Shown: positions 15,497 to 27,554, numbered from the stretch's first letter. The stretch: 64,000 nucleotides of DNA from Hymenoscyphus infarciens (GCA_001414345.1 LLCB01000130.1:62001-126000), one strand, 5' to 3'. Program-made: numbers and translations. Notes: generated by a model not told the origin, from the letters alone.

Positions 15497-15886
15497 ACTC
15501 ATGTTTATGGCTCGGAGGTTTTGGAATATAATATATTGACTCCATACTCACACAGAGAATAGAATTACTTCCTCGTGCGTAGGTTCTTTACTAAAGAAGT
15601 TAACTATAATATAAATTTTGTTTTGAGTGTGGAGTCCAGGTGGTAGCTTGTGCCTTCATAAACAAGGTGATGTAGAAAATAGATTATCAGCAGAAAACTG
15701 CCAGAATGTGGCGCTATTTCCTCAACACTCATCTTAAAATAAATAACACTATTTGAGAGTGAAGTTGCTCACGTGATATATTCATGACGTTACGTAAAGA
15801 TTCCAGGCCGCTACTCACCCCTACAACTTATTTCCTTCCCCTTCCATGCAACAACTACTTTCAACTTTCTTACAAGACTCGTTATC
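15497..15886. promoter_or_regulatory. intergenic / promoter of the MIT-domain gene
   Basis: Contains CTCACGTGATA near 15768, an E-box-like CACGTG, and TTACGTAA near 15793. A pyrimidine-rich leader (CCTTCCCCTTCC) precedes the ATG. The binding proteins are unknown. Confidence 0.3.
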
Positions 15887-17550
15887 ATGGAGTCCTCTCC
15901 CCTGACTCTGGTGAGCTACAAATCAAGTCGAGATACCCTCCCCGGAAGGCTAATTCTTTATAGGCGCACGATCATGCTCGAGCAGCTTCTGTCGCAACAT
16001 CCAGTTCAGACACGACGGTCGCAATCAACGAACATGCTTTGGCGGCAGGAGAATTCGCGAAGGCTGCTTCGGGAACAGGAAGCGCAGAGGCTATGAGGAC
16101 TTTGCGGCTTTTAGAGCATCATCACCAGCGATTATCAGAACTCCTTCGTTACCCCTCCGAGAATCCCCCCGCGGCTACATCTGCAGAACCCGAAGTCCAA
16201 CTTCTGGCAGAGAAGCCTCTATCTACATCTGCCGCAGTCGCCGAGCTACGAGCTTCGAAATCCGATATTAGCACTCGATCCTCCTCTCCTCTGAGAAACC
16301 CGCCGAGCCTACAACATCCTAGGCGCCTCCCGCCTCGCGACTTGAGCTCGTCGATCGCCAGTAACCTAGCCAGCGCTCGAGGCATTCGAAAGGACTATAC
16401 GAGACTGCCGTTATCACCCAGCGTGTCGAGTCAGCAAGCACCGGGAAGTTTGGAAGCACACCCAAGGAGAGACGGGAAACGAACAAAGGTGCCAGGCAGC
16501 ATCCCCGAACACTCAACCGCTCAACCTAGCTGGGTACCACCTACTCATACTAGTCCACCAAAGGCCGACTCACAGACTTCAACGTCGCGGGCAACTGCTG
16601 TAGCTGAACATGCTGCAACCAACACAAGTGCGACCGATGAGAACTTTTCACGGTTTTATAGCACCGTGGGGAGCCTTCTCAACAAGCTTTCTGCCCCTCT
16701 TGCATTTGCGGGGCTGCCTTTGGCCACGGAGGAGGTAAAGGAGCCCGTTAAGCGGGACCCAGGGCCATCTGTGAAAAGGAAATCATCGAACAGCACGGAC
16801 AATTTAAGAACGGAGCCAGATCTATCCAAATATATATCTCGAGCAGCTCTCCGAGCCACCACACGCGACGGGAATTCCGCGAATGACTCTTTTTACGTAG
16901 TTCCAACTGCGGGTCACACAATGTCCTATGCACAGATATTATCTTTTGACCAAAAGGAAAAACGCCGGCTAGCAGCTTCCATGCACAGCGAGAACCCCGA
17001 ACTCTTTGCAGACCCAAATGAAGACGATGATTTCGAGGATGCGAGAGAAACACCAATGCCCAATTCCACGGCTTTCGTCAAGAAATCGGGTATCAAGAGG
17101 GTTGGAAGCAGCAAACAACTTGAAAATAGGGTCGAGGAGTTGCTCACGGAGAACCAGAGCATGAAAGAAATCGTGGATAGACTTAGCAAACGACTTAGTG
17201 CTTTCGAGATGGGAGCGCAGAAAAGTAGTATGGCATTACAGGAAAGTATTAGATTTTTCCGTTCTTCGAGCCCGGCCAGAGAACAATACCCCAATCAGAA
17301 TTCCGACGAAGCCCTCAAGCGAAAGGTCCTGGAGCTGGAGGAGCAAGTTTCATTTGGCGGGCAGGAAATTGAGCGGTTGGCTAAAGATAATGAGAAGCTG
17401 AAGATGGTTGTGACCAGGTATCGAGACCGCTGGGAGAAATTAAAGGAGGGCGCGAAAACCCGACGTGAGGGTACGTCGGGGAAAGATGGCAAGGACTCGT
17501 TGTCGAAGAAAGACAACGAGTCTGGTTCTGGTAGGTCCTTGGCCGGGTAG
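15887..17550 (+). CDS. MIT-domain protein with C-terminal coiled coil
   Basis: Spliced model: exon 1 15887-15910 (MESSPLTL), phase-0 intron 15911-15963 (GTGAGC...CTAATTCTTTATAG, 53 nt), exon 2 15964-17550; 536 aa. The join creates an N-terminal three-helix MIT domain at about residues 5-75: AHDHARAASVATSSSD, then EHALAAGEFAKAASGTGS, then AEAMRTLRLLEHHHQRLSEL. MIT domains bind ESCRT-III tails or microtubule-linked partners in endosomal traffic. The middle (80-230) is disordered, rich in Ser and Pro. Two helices near the C-terminus, around NRVEELLTENQSMKEIVDRL and LKRKVLELEEQVSFGGQEIE, predict a coiled coil of about 30-60 residues each. No AAA ATPase domain follows, so it is not Vps4. The MIT assignment rests on helix pattern and family memory. 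Confidence 0.82.
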
Positions 17551-17955
17551 ACTCGATCTCTGGCATGGTCGTAATAATGCTGGAAATATAACTGCATATT
17601 ATATTAGTACTTTTGCATTTCAAATGGTGAGCTGAGATCAAGTACTGCGTGTCTTCGTAATGCTAACATGCACCGTAGGAAAATTGCTGTTTTGTTGAGT
17701 GCTTATGTTCTTTAAGAAGTTGGGCAATTTTTCTCCGGCACCCTCTCATGCACATTCTCCAGATGTACACAGCTATTAACCGAGGAGGTGTAGGAGAATT
17801 GAGAAAGCAAGTTCCTTATTTTCGTAAACTACCTAAGGCAAATTGATGCTGGAAACAACGACCAAGTCTCTCATGTAGCTGTCGTGATTGGTTGGTCGGC
17901 CTCGGAGATTATCAGTTTACGAGGTTACATCAAGTTCACCTGACATCTTCCAGCT
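17551..17955. other. intergenic
   Basis: 3' flank of the MIT gene and AT-rich spacer. No gene supported; a first exon of the decayed gene that follows could lie near 17880-17950. Confidence 0.3.
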
Positions 17956-18640
17956 TTGTCAGCCAATTCTTCACAAAAAAGAATATCAGCCCCGCCGAAT
18001 AATCCTCAAGATTCTTCTTCCTTTATAGAGTCTGGCGATCCGCTCCATTTTCCCCTCGTTGCCATATCCAGGGTTTCAGAAATTGCGTTGAGATTAGGCG
18101 CCGAGAATCGTAATGCATTCTGCGGCCGATTGGATGTGCTAGCGGATCATATAAAGCAAGTTAGCATAGCTGAAGAGGAACATCTCGGATTGAGAGTATG
18201 GAAGCTTTTGAAATATGTTGAAAGAATAGTCTGTGTAAGTTATCAAATGATTCTAAACTTTAAGCAACTATTGATAAACCGAGGCCTGGTTCTCTAGCAC
18301 CGCATGTGTCCTATTGAATCGGTTGAAAGAGCTAATTGGTTCACAGAGGCCTCATAAGACTACGCTATATGCGTATCCTAACCTTCTTGCACTTAAGAAT
18401 TTGAACCCCCCCGGATACTCGTGGGTCATTGTCACAAATCGGGTTGAAAACACGCATTGGTTTGAGTGCATTTACTTCCGAAAATCCCGCTCTGGTTGAA
18501 AGTGGTATTTTCCACATAACCTGAATAATGCATCTTCCGAACTCAACGAGATCATCCGAGTTGGATTCGGTGCCGCCGAAAGCGAAGCCTACCGATCATC
18601 CAAGCGATATGAACATGTTGCTCTACACAGTTCTTCATAA
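17956..18640 (+). pseudogene. unrecognised spliced gene remnant with one in-frame TGA
   Basis: An open frame from 17956 (no ATG; the preceding in-frame codon is a stop near 17939) reads ENRNAFCGRLDVLADHIKQV and ends in ERIVC at a canonical GTAAGT donor (18235). An acceptor with a GCTAATTGGTTCACAG branch context near 18345 resumes in the correct phase (RPHKTTLYAYPNLLALKNL ... VENTHWFECIYFRKSRSG). A TGA near 18497 then interrupts, but the same frame continues with KWYFPHNLNNASSELNEIIR to a TAA at 18640. The TGA may be a CGA-to-TGA transition. No family recognised. The missing start and the nonsense codon make a decaying gene more likely than a working one. Confidence 0.4.
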
Positions 18641-19783
18641 GCATGTGAGTTGCACTTGTCCTTCTAAGCCATCTAGGAGCGTCCCTGAGCAACATGTCGC
18701 CAGATTACTTTTAAAGCCCCGGTACTCACCCTCAGAAGATGGACTTGCCCCCTTTGATATGTTGTTCTCTTCTCTTCCTCAGTCCAACCAGTGAGGGAAT
18801 ATATTTTGGCCAGACACACAGCTGCTTGTGTCTCGGCCAGTACATTTACTCATTAAGCTTTCGAGCATTCCACACTAAATCGGCATATAATGTGATAAAT
18901 TCCTTCGGGTTTGGCGCAAAAATCCTGCAATACATTCAAACCCTCCTGTCAAATTACGCTAACCAAATATTCTATCTTATAAAACTCCCAATCCTAGACC
19001 TGGAAAACCGCTAGACCGAGCCCGGTTTGCCGAAACTGAAGGAGATGTCAATAGGTCGCAGTCATCACCCCGACGTCGTTTAAAAATTGTGGAGAAAGGA
19101 AACTTTTGCCAATTTACATCTCAGATATCAATGTACGACTCTGCTTGAAGGTAAATGATCAAGAATTACACCATGTTGAGAACGTACAGCCTTTAAAAGT
19201 TAGGACAGATCAGAATCCCAGTATGTCCCTTACGAAGGCACATTCTCAGACGCAGAGAATGAAATTGCTGTCCACTTACCAGCGCGACCAGCTTGGCTCT
19301 TTCATGACTCTGAATGGATGTGGGGAATAGTTGACAAGCGACAACATTCATTTCATGTTCGAAAGATGTGCAAACGGGCCATAACTCAAACACCGAGATC
19401 ACTTCAAGGCGGGAGGAAAATGGTGACCACGGAACCGGATATTCTGGCAAAACACAAAATCACAAAGAAGCGGCCCGAATGCAGAAGAGGTTGAAGACTA
19501 GAATAAAGTAGAGTTCATTTTCAAATATGTGGAAGCCAGCTATGAGTTCAAAATTCAAGCAAGACAAAGCGCAATCGCACAAGGAATTTGTCCAAATGCC
19601 CTAGTAGCTTTCTAAAATGAGAATTTTGTGGTGTTGCACCAGTCAATGTTAGCGCCCAGCGGTTATGACATAGAAACTTCTCGGTTAAAACACGCCTGTG
19701 GCTCCCAATTCACGTCTCACTTGCTTTCTTCCAACATCCACTTTCATGTCAAACAAAATATCAAGCAGAACACGCCAGTCGAA
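18641..19783. other. intergenic
   Basis: Several short frames on both strands, none with recognisable composition or splicing. The 19.6 kb frame opens 5' of the ATG I chose for the next gene but without family support. Nothing else seen. Confidence 0.3.
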
Positions 19784-20696
19784 ATGGATCTTCTTGACGA
19801 ATTGGACAACATGGCCATCAATGCCGCGTATGAGGACCCGGAGGACAAAGAAGACGATCCATCCAAAGCAACAATCAAAATGTGGCAAGAACGCTTCGGC
19901 TATTCGTACGAACAAGCTGCAGATCTTGTTCGAATTACCAAAACTATCAAGCAGCAATGCTCTGAGAACCAAACCCTAGCACTATCGCCAACCCAAGCCC
20001 GCACCATTTACGCTTTGAGACTCAACAAGCCCTTGTCAACACCGCATGATGCTCAGCTTGCCGCCAATCTTCCCCGGGTTCCCGAGGTATATTATGGTAC
20101 TGGTGAAGAAGGAGGCGCTGCGATGTTTTGCAGAGTCGATGGCTCGGCTAAAGCATCAATCGAGAACTGGATTTCAACACTAAAAAAGATCAGTTTTCGG
20201 CCTTTGTTTGTGCCCGATGGAATAGCTTACAAGGAACTGCCCTCCACCTCACTTTATCCTACACTCGGAAAGAACGCAACCCTCCCACAATACAGACCTC
20301 AAGATGAACACTTACTTGATACCCCTCTGGATTTTGGGCCCCAAGCAAACCAATTTCCGTTGTGGTACTTCTTCTATGGCACATTAGCTAGTGTTCCAAA
20401 GCTCAGTGGCCTTCTCTCTCTCCCGGAAAACGACATTCCAGTTTTGCGCCAAGCCAGACTGTCGGGAGGAAAGATGGAGACTTGGGGAGACAGAAACTAC
20501 AAGGCTCTTGTCGATGGAGACCCTGAGAGCAGCGTCAAGGGATTCGCGTATCAGGTGCTTTCAGAGGAACACGAAGACGCGTTGAGAAAGTAGGAAACTA
20601 GTGCCTAGGAAGTTGTAAAGTGTTCAATTGAGATTGAGGGAAGGGTAGGGGACGGTCGTACATCCAGATTTGTGGGAAAGATAGATTGGGAGCAGT
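19784..20696 (+). pseudogene. AIG2/gamma-glutamylcyclotransferase-like gene interrupted by two in-frame TAGs
   Basis: ATG 19784 gives MDLLDELDNMAINAAYEDPE, then a helical region with MWQERFGYSYEQAADLVRIT, and from about residue 180 a GGCT/AIG2-like fold: WYFFYGTLASVPKL (the YGTL nucleotide-loop-like motif), KMETWGDRNYKALVDG, VKGFAYQVLSEEHEDALRK. The frame then meets TAG at 20591-20593, continues ETSA, meets a second TAG at 20606-20608, and continues EVVKCSIEIEGRVGDGRTSRF... to TAA at 20696. In the family this segment reads Y-E-T-x-A-Y, so both stops sit exactly at conserved tyrosine positions. The 269-aa product ending at the first stop would lose the last strand of the barrel. These enzymes make 5-oxoproline from gamma-glutamyl compounds. 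Either a recent pseudogene or a gene needing recoding. It lies in a stretch with other damaged genes. Confidence 0.75.
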
Positions 20697-21491
20697 AAGG
20701 ATCTGGTGGACTGCCTGAAAATCTGCCGAATGACAACAAGATATTTTAAAACAAAGATGTGGAAGCTACGATTTACTGAACAGCTGGCAGTGCCAGTTTA
20801 TAATTCCATCTCCCTTCTTCCTCTTCTTCTCTCTTGTATCGTATCGAGTATCCCTCCCCCCTCCCCCCACCAACACATTGTACCAATGAATATGGTTTCC
20901 TTCTACAATATAAATTATGGACTCTGAGGGCTCCCCGACGACGGGAAGCCAACCGTGTACTGGGTGCGCATGCTCATGTCTGAAGAAGGCCTGAATAAAT
21001 ATCTTCACTGAGGACAAAATTCTTTTCATAATGTGCTAACACTGAGCAAAGAGCAAAGCGTACGGTTAAAAAACTTACCCAGCTGGTCTCAAGCTACTAT
21101 GGGGCGCATGATGCAGTGGAATAGCTTTGTATCAGAAATCGTAGGTTGTAGTAGAACTAGAAGCGTTGCGCCTGATGCCTGTCTGCCACAGAATACATGC
21201 AGGAAAAGTGTAACCACATGCACTCCATGCTTTCCTAGTATATTTCGCTGCTGAGAATAAACTCATCGCACACTTCTTTACCACCGGCTCATATATATAT
21301 AAAGGAAACGAGGAGAAAACTGAGTTATTATTATCGAAACAGTAGTTCTGTTTATACATTTTCACAGTTAAAATGATGAAAACAGACCAAATTAATTATA
21401 TTCCTCCTCTCATGTCTCCATCAGCTCAATATATGCGTGTGCCTGTGGAAATTCTCCACGAACACCACCCCGCACTCGTTGAACTGCATCG
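20697..21491. other. intergenic
   Basis: No supported gene. Contains pyrimidine-rich DNA near 20810-20870 and short AT-rich segments. Confidence 0.3.
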
Positions 21492-21938
21492 ATGGTGGTT
21501 GGACCAACTTTCTTCCAAGTCAAAGTCGACCTCTCCCAAGAGTCCTTCTTTGCTCATCACTTTTCACTTCAATCCCAAGAATCCCAAGACAGTCCCTCGC
21601 TTCCCGTTCCCCAATCAATGCGCCAAACCCCACACAGCCAGCTATACGTGTATATCTTCCAACCATCCATCCAACCTTATGGCCATCTATTTCCCTCACT
21701 GCTGCTCCCACGAGACTGAGCGTACGAGGTTCGTGTGGATGAATTCTCTGATCCTGGCGCAGTTCTCGCAGCCCTCTCAGCATTATATCCATACGGCTTC
21801 CTATCCTTCCCATCGAAAAAATCCGTAGGCCCATTATTTTCGCTTGGGTATTCAATCACCCATCCTGTCGAGATCGTTTTCCAAAAGCTTTTGACTGACG
21901 GTGACATGTTTTCGAAGTTTGGGTGTGGGAGTGATTGA
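21492..21938 (+). pseudogene. possible small gene remnant with one in-frame TGA
   Basis: From ATG 21492 one frame reads MVVGPTFFQVKVDLSQESFF ... LYVYIFQPSIQPYGHLFPSL and meets TGA near 21717. It then continues without another stop: AYEVRVDEFSDPGAVLAALS ... PVEIVFQKLLTDGDMFSKFG to TGA at 21936. Both halves look protein-like and share one frame, so a 148-codon gene with one nonsense codon (TGG to TGA would suffice) is plausible. No family recognised; no intron that removes the stop fits well. Confidence 0.3.
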
Positions 21939-23284
21939 TTGGTGTGTGTTGTTTTGAAATATGATGTTGAGGCGAGCCGAAATAGTTGGCTGTGATTATC
22001 GTTTTAAAAGTTTGGTCGATGAGAGATATTGTGGATCTATGTTATAGTCTGATGGAAGTGAGTAATTAAAGTTTAGAAGAGGGCAGGGCGTCGAGGTATA
22101 TATACAACATCAAGAAAAGAGAATCCTTTCTCAACCAGGTAAACAAATGCATTCTGTAATTTCTTGTGCCCCAGACTAGAACGAGATATCACCGAGATAC
22201 CGAACAGTTTAATAGGTTTTGATGAAACGAAGTAGATTGAGTAAACTCGACTCACAGAATATTATTATCACACCACAAATGACCTAAAAAAATCACATTT
22301 ACACGGTTATATCCGGGGGTGTTGCCAAACGTGACCAATGCCAGCCAAGCCATATCCGTGAAATCCCGAACCTCCTCCGAACAACCGCAAAAGAAGTTAT
22401 ATCGGAGTGTCGCTTTTGGGATTCGACTGAATATACCAAAAGATATCGAGCTTCCTGGTGAACAAGATGGTATATCAATGCTTTCTTCTCTGGCTCAATC
22501 GTTGCGATTGTGTTGAGTGATCAAACTTCATCCTCTAGAAGGGAGGTAAGAATCTTACACACCACCAATATTGCTACTCATCTTCCGGTATCGCTTGGCC
22601 ATTGCCGCGGACTTCAACTCGCAGCCGAAAGAACCCGGATTTGATAAAACAAAAGAGATAATAACTGTAGCCGCTGAATATATGAAGTTACATCGCAGAA
22701 TAAAAGAGTAATAAAACCCCGAGTGGAAGCCGAGCAAGCCAATTGTGGCTTCTGAGTGCTGGACGCATCGTCACAAACCTTAATTTATTAATCTTATAAA
22801 AAGTTTGCAAGAAGGTGTGTGGGTGGCAGTTATCGATACCAGCTTGAAGTAAAATAACTCGCTTAACACCCTTATTTGGTGAATCATCAAGGGGTTTTCC
22901 CATCATAACAGAAGAATTAACCATGCTGCTCAAGTATAACAGTTGAAGGTGTAAACAGGAAAAATTGGAGCCAGGAGATACCTCTGGGAAGGGGCAACTT
23001 TGTTTGAAAAGAAAGTCCGAGAAATGAAATGGGTAAACACTTACTTTCGAAGAGAGATTCGAAAGCCAACAAACTTCCGGTCTTATCAAATGGTATCATT
23101 CTATCTATCTTCGACTTTTGTGCGCTTTTTTTCTAACCCAATTCAATGCTCCCGCTAAATGCAAACCAAGACCGCAAATTTCTAGATTCTCAGGAAACTG
23201 CGAGACACGCAACCAAAACGCCGCAAATGATTCACATGAATGGAAAGTCGTATGAGAAGCCGAACTTTATTCGAGCCGACCGTT
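21939..23284. other. intergenic
   Basis: About 1.35 kb without a supported gene. Short frames at 22.3, 22.6 and 22.9 kb have no recognisable features. The end near 23284 is the 3' flank of the minus-strand HAD gene. Confidence 0.3.
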
Positions 23285-24835
23285 CTATTTCTCCTCTTTC
23301 AGGGCCCATTTGACCGCGTCGAAGACATCATTGACGATAGCGACTGGCTTGTGTGCAGGTTCGGTTCCATCTCTATACACACCAGTTTTGACGAGAATAC
23401 TGGTCCATTCCGTTCCTTGTGTACTCTTGAATTGATTGGCGCCCAAAATGTCACTCTCCGGGTTATCACCAACCATGAAGACTCGGTCCAGCTTGGTGGC
23501 CTTGTCCCCGTTGAGAGTCGGCAACTGAGCACGATACTTGTTCAGAACCTCCTCAGCATATATGTATGTTGCGGCGTGTGGCTTGCCAATGGTAGTCCGT
23601 TCCAAAGCTGCACCGTTCGTAGTGGCATCCCAAATACCTTGCAAAGCAGCCTGGAATCCACCTTGACCAAGGCGCGGCATGTGGTGTGAAGTCGCCCAGA
23701 AGAGGTCTGGGTTGGAAAAGTAGAGCTTTGGTTGCCCATCTTGTTGCCAGCCATTATTCGGCAGGGAGGAGTCGCCATTCTTCTCCGAGTAGGTACCCAA
23801 ATAGCCATCCTTTGAGAGAAGTAGATCAAGAATGATTTGAGAATCTAAAGCCCAGTCTCTTGGATCGTTGAAAACGAAGACGGCATCAATCTTGAGCGAC
23901 TCGGTTAGGTTTTGTAGGTCGACGGACTTCGGAAGAGGGCGAGTGTTGTTATCGTAGTATTCGGAGAAGATTTGGTTGAAGGGCCAGATACTTGGATATG
24001 CCATGAGAATATCGCCAGGAGTGACAACGTTCTTGAATCCATACCTTTGAATTAATGTCAGTATACCATAAACTGTCATTTGATTGACACTTACATCTCT
24101 GCCACCTGTCGGCATTTATCCCCGTCCCCACCAGTAACCAAGACTGTCTTATCTTCCAATCCCTCCTTCGTCTCTGAGCTTCCAATAAGTTGCTTGAATG
24201 GTGTATGAGATTGGACAAAGTTTTCTTCGGATAGAGGAACGCCTAGCTTCTGGCTCAACTCTGCAACCCGGGCACTCTCATGCTTTCCACCTCCATTGGT
24301 CAACAAAATGAAGGGGATATTATTGTTGTGTAGGTACTTCAGAGCTTCCGAAGCGCCAGGAAGGGGAGCAGAGCTTCGTAGGAGTACGCCATCGATACTG
24401 GGAAGAGAATTTTGTTAGCATATGCTCTGTTTGGGAGATACTGAATCCTCAATGGCAATTGTATACTTACTCAAAGGCAAAGGCAAAGCTGGGGAGGACG
24501 CTTGTAAGGCTTCTAGAGCCAAGACTTGGGCGAGACGGCCGGCTAAGAGCACCAGTGCTCAGAGATCTTGGTTTGTGGGAGGACATGGTGGTTGATGGAA
24601 TCGCTGGGAACGGGCGGGGTGACTGCGAAGAGGTTGAATATGAGGAAGTGGTGGAAAAGGGTGTATTGTTAACCTTTGGGTGAGGGGCATTCCAGTTTGG
24701 TCTGGGAAAACTCAGCATTGAAAAACACGGGAGCCGTCTTATCACCGGTCCAGTGAAAGGCAGACATCTTGCCAAAGTGAAGCGTGAAGTTTGCAGAAGC
24801 ATGGTGGATGAGGAGGTTTGCTTGTGAAGTATCAT
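23285..24835 (-). CDS. mitochondrial HAD-superfamily phosphatase-like protein, CECR5/HDHD5 type
   Basis: Spliced minus-strand model: exon 1 24835-24471, intron 24470-24398, exon 2 24397-24095, intron 24094-24045, exon 3 24044-23285; 475 aa. The first intron splits the catalytic motif: SFAFAF plus a split Asp codon gives FDIDGVLL, the HAD motif I of class IIA members. Motif II is seen in PFILLTNGG and the C-terminal acidic motif IV in RVFMVGDNPESDILGANQF. Between lies the cap with KYLHNNN and YGFKNVVTPGDILMAYPSIW. The first ~90 residues are Ser/Arg-rich without acids, a likely mitochondrial targeting sequence. The family (TIGR01456) is conserved from yeast to human. Its substrate is not established; phosphatidylglycerol-phosphate-related roles are claimed only for relatives. 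ATG 24802 is an alternative start. Confidence 0.92.
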
Positions 24836-25164
24836 GTAAGTCAAAACATTGGAGCTCTTATCGGTTCATCCTGCCGTTTATCTTGCAACAATGCCGAAAT
24901 TGCGCCGACAACTCGCTTATCATTGGGTGGCCAGGCTTTTTTGCTCCACTGACCCCCCGTTGGGTCCTCTTACTAATCTTATATTATTATATATATTATT
25001 ATATATATTATATCCTCCTATAAGGTAGATCTATACTTTTATATACTATAGCTATCTTATATTATTATATATAAGATATAAATTTTGCTGTCTAATTATT
25101 CAAGCTATATACAAAAGAATATCTCCCCTCCAATTCATATATACAAAAGGCACGCCTCAAAACA
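24836..25164. other. AT-rich intergenic spacer
   Basis: 24975-25080 is built of TATTATATATA-type simple sequence, including near-palindromic ATATTATTATATATAAGATAT. No gene. Confidence 0.4.
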
Positions 25165-26334
25165 CTAGATCCACATACCTCTATCATTTCCCTTCAACTT
25201 AGATAAGCATTCAGGGTTTGGGAGTTCAGTAGGAAGTCCTTTTTTCGTGTCCTCTCTCCACTTCAGGGCAGTTGCAAGGGGTAATCTGATCAGCTCTGTC
25301 TCAGTCGATCCACGTCTGGGTTGCTCTAGTTGCAGTCCATGGTGAGGTTGATCATGCTGACGTGGAGTGTTGTTCTTGAGTTCCTTATTTAAACTTGAAA
25401 ACTCCAAGGCCTCGGAAAATCCAGGCCGACGGCGTACTTTACTGCGCTTGCCAGCTTCCAATGCCGATGTATTGAATGTGTGGTGAAGTGTTAACCCACA
25501 CAGGAGGAACCCGTTTAATCTCAACGTCGTCTCGTCGACGACGTAATCCGCTGTGGTCACCAGGGTCCAATGCAGATGCACGGCTGGGTCTACTATCTTG
25601 GATTGAAGCGTTTTGTTGTGTAGATGATGCCAAACGTTCAATAGGCGTTACAGAGTCCGTATCACCTTCCAAAACCCGGTTCGGGTACCCTAAGACGCTT
25701 TCCTCGTCCGAGGGAGTAGTGGTAATTAAAAAGGACCACTGAATGTTTGTTCTCGCAAACACAAATACGAGTAGTGCCACCAAAAAGAAACCGATTGCAA
25801 CTCGTACCAATATTTGAGTTTGCCCATTATATCGCACCAAAACCTTCAAAGACCCAATATCTCGAATCGAATGCTTCGCAACTTGTATGCGTGAAAATGG
25901 GGGAGGTGGCAAAGGGACTGTGAGTGCTTGGTCGCATGAAGCTGTCGAAGTTTTATTCGCATCCTATAAATACCGTAATTAGCTAGAGTAACTTCTGGAA
26001 TCGTCCGACTACCCACCTGCTCTGATTGGCAATACTCTCGAAAATCCTTATGGGCGGTCCAATCCTGGTAAAGCCATTGTATGAGGAAAAAGGCGAGTGC
26101 AGCAAGAATAGCAAGTACTGCCAATGCGGCTGTCCAAAAGTTGTACTGTTTGTAAAAAGGTGTATGGTTCCTTGCTGGTTGATTTGGAGGTATTGGATGG
26201 GGGTTTGGGTGAGGTGCTGCCGGAGGAGGGGTTTGGTGATGTTGTATGCCGGCAAGGGGCGTGGAACGTGTGTTGTATTTCCCAGGTGGTCGACGGAGAA
26301 AGATATTTCGCCATCCCGCGAAAACTGGAGGCAT
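25165..26334 (-). CDS. two-transmembrane-segment protein, function unknown
   Basis: Spliced minus-strand model: exon 1 26334-26017, intron 26016-25964 (GTGGGT...TATAG), exon 2 25963-25500, intron 25499-25442 (GTGGGT...GCGCAG), exon 3 25441-25165; 352 aa. The second intron is inferred because it joins two protein-like frames with matching phase and the same unusual GTGGGT donor as the first; without it the protein ends after SWQAQ at 280 aa. The N-terminal 65 residues are Pro/His-rich (HPNPHPIPPNQPARN). One membrane segment is FWTAALAVLAILAALAFFLI, a second ILVRVAIGFFLVALLVFVFA about 65 residues later. The rest is hydrophilic with Arg/Ser clusters (DHSGLRRRRDDVEIKRVPP). No family recognised. 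Confidence 0.7.
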
Positions 26335-27554
26335 CTTGAAGCATCATTTGAACCTTAGGAAATGTCGTCGGCTTGTTATGTGAGATGAGAATAATTGAGG
26401 CTGAGCATGGTAGACACAAATATGCCTCTTGGGGGGCCTTGCATCCAGCTGAAAACACCTACCTACCCAATCGCCAATTTTGACGCATCCCGGCCGCAAA
26501 AAGTAAACGTGCTATCCCCAAGCACAACATTTTTTGAAACAAATATGGAGGAGGAGTGTGATGGTGATGGAAGAATGTCAAATTCGCTCAAGGCCTCCGC
26601 AAAAATATAATTTAATGTAGACAAAACCCTCGAAACAGAGACTGCTCGCCTGGCTATATAAAAAGCAGTAACAGCTCAATTTTGCATTTGTAAAGTATGT
26701 AAAATATACCACCTGTGGGGTTTTCTTTGAGAGGAAGCATAAATGTGTTTCTTTATCTGTCTGTTTTGTCTGGTCGCTTCAGTACTTCACAGTCTACTGT
26801 GCCTGGAATCTCATCTAGAGCTTCCTACACTGATGTTGCCACGATGATTCAAGTTCCGTTCTTGTAATATCATTCTCAAATTCTACAATCTGGCGGTAGG
26901 ATTCAAGATTACATGGTATGTTCATGTCTGTTGCAGTTAGCATCATTTCTCTGCTGTATGGTAAACAAGACAGTCAGAGACTTACCAGGCAACTGAATGC
27001 CTCCCGGTACGTCCATCTTTGAGCCCCTCTTGCATCACACCGTCCCTCTGTCTTGGGAAACATCATAGGGAGAGGGGGAATGTGGGGTAGCGGAGGGACC
27101 AAGATCCACGCCTAACGCCCAAAAGAACCCAAGTGAGTGCCAGAGGATGAGTAGAACGGAGGCTCTGCTGAAGGAAATTGATGGTTGTTGTTGGCGCGTT
27201 CGTCGAGGTTCAACCCCCGGGCGCAATCTGACAGGGACCGCCTTCAAGAATCAGGACCGCCAAAAAATGAGGGCCAGGGCGTTGTAAGACTGCTTTTTCT
27301 ACACTTCCTTATAATTCATTCTAACGACTGACATTTTCTTCTGTCCTTACCATACTAGACGACTATTCGCTTTTCTAGGATATAGGGCGCTGACAACAGC
27401 CACGCCAAACCGCCATACCTTTGGACAAGTTGCTCTTATTTTACGATGTCTATAAAGAAACCCCGGTTTCCTATTGCCAGTCCAACCCATCGAGTACCTT
27501 CACCTCAAAACCCTTTACTATAGATTCCAATTACCATCGAGAACTCAAAACACC
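26335..27554. other. intergenic, promoter sides of divergent genes
   Basis: Sits between the start of the minus-strand membrane protein and the plus-strand zinc-finger gene. Open frames near 26.4 and 27.1 kb have no support. No tRNA found. Confidence 0.3.

Noticed and set aside
27035..27247. 70-codon minus frame and a GGTTCAA-like motif suggesting a tRNA
   Set aside because: No acceptor or anticodon stem can be paired around it, and the frame has no protein-like features.
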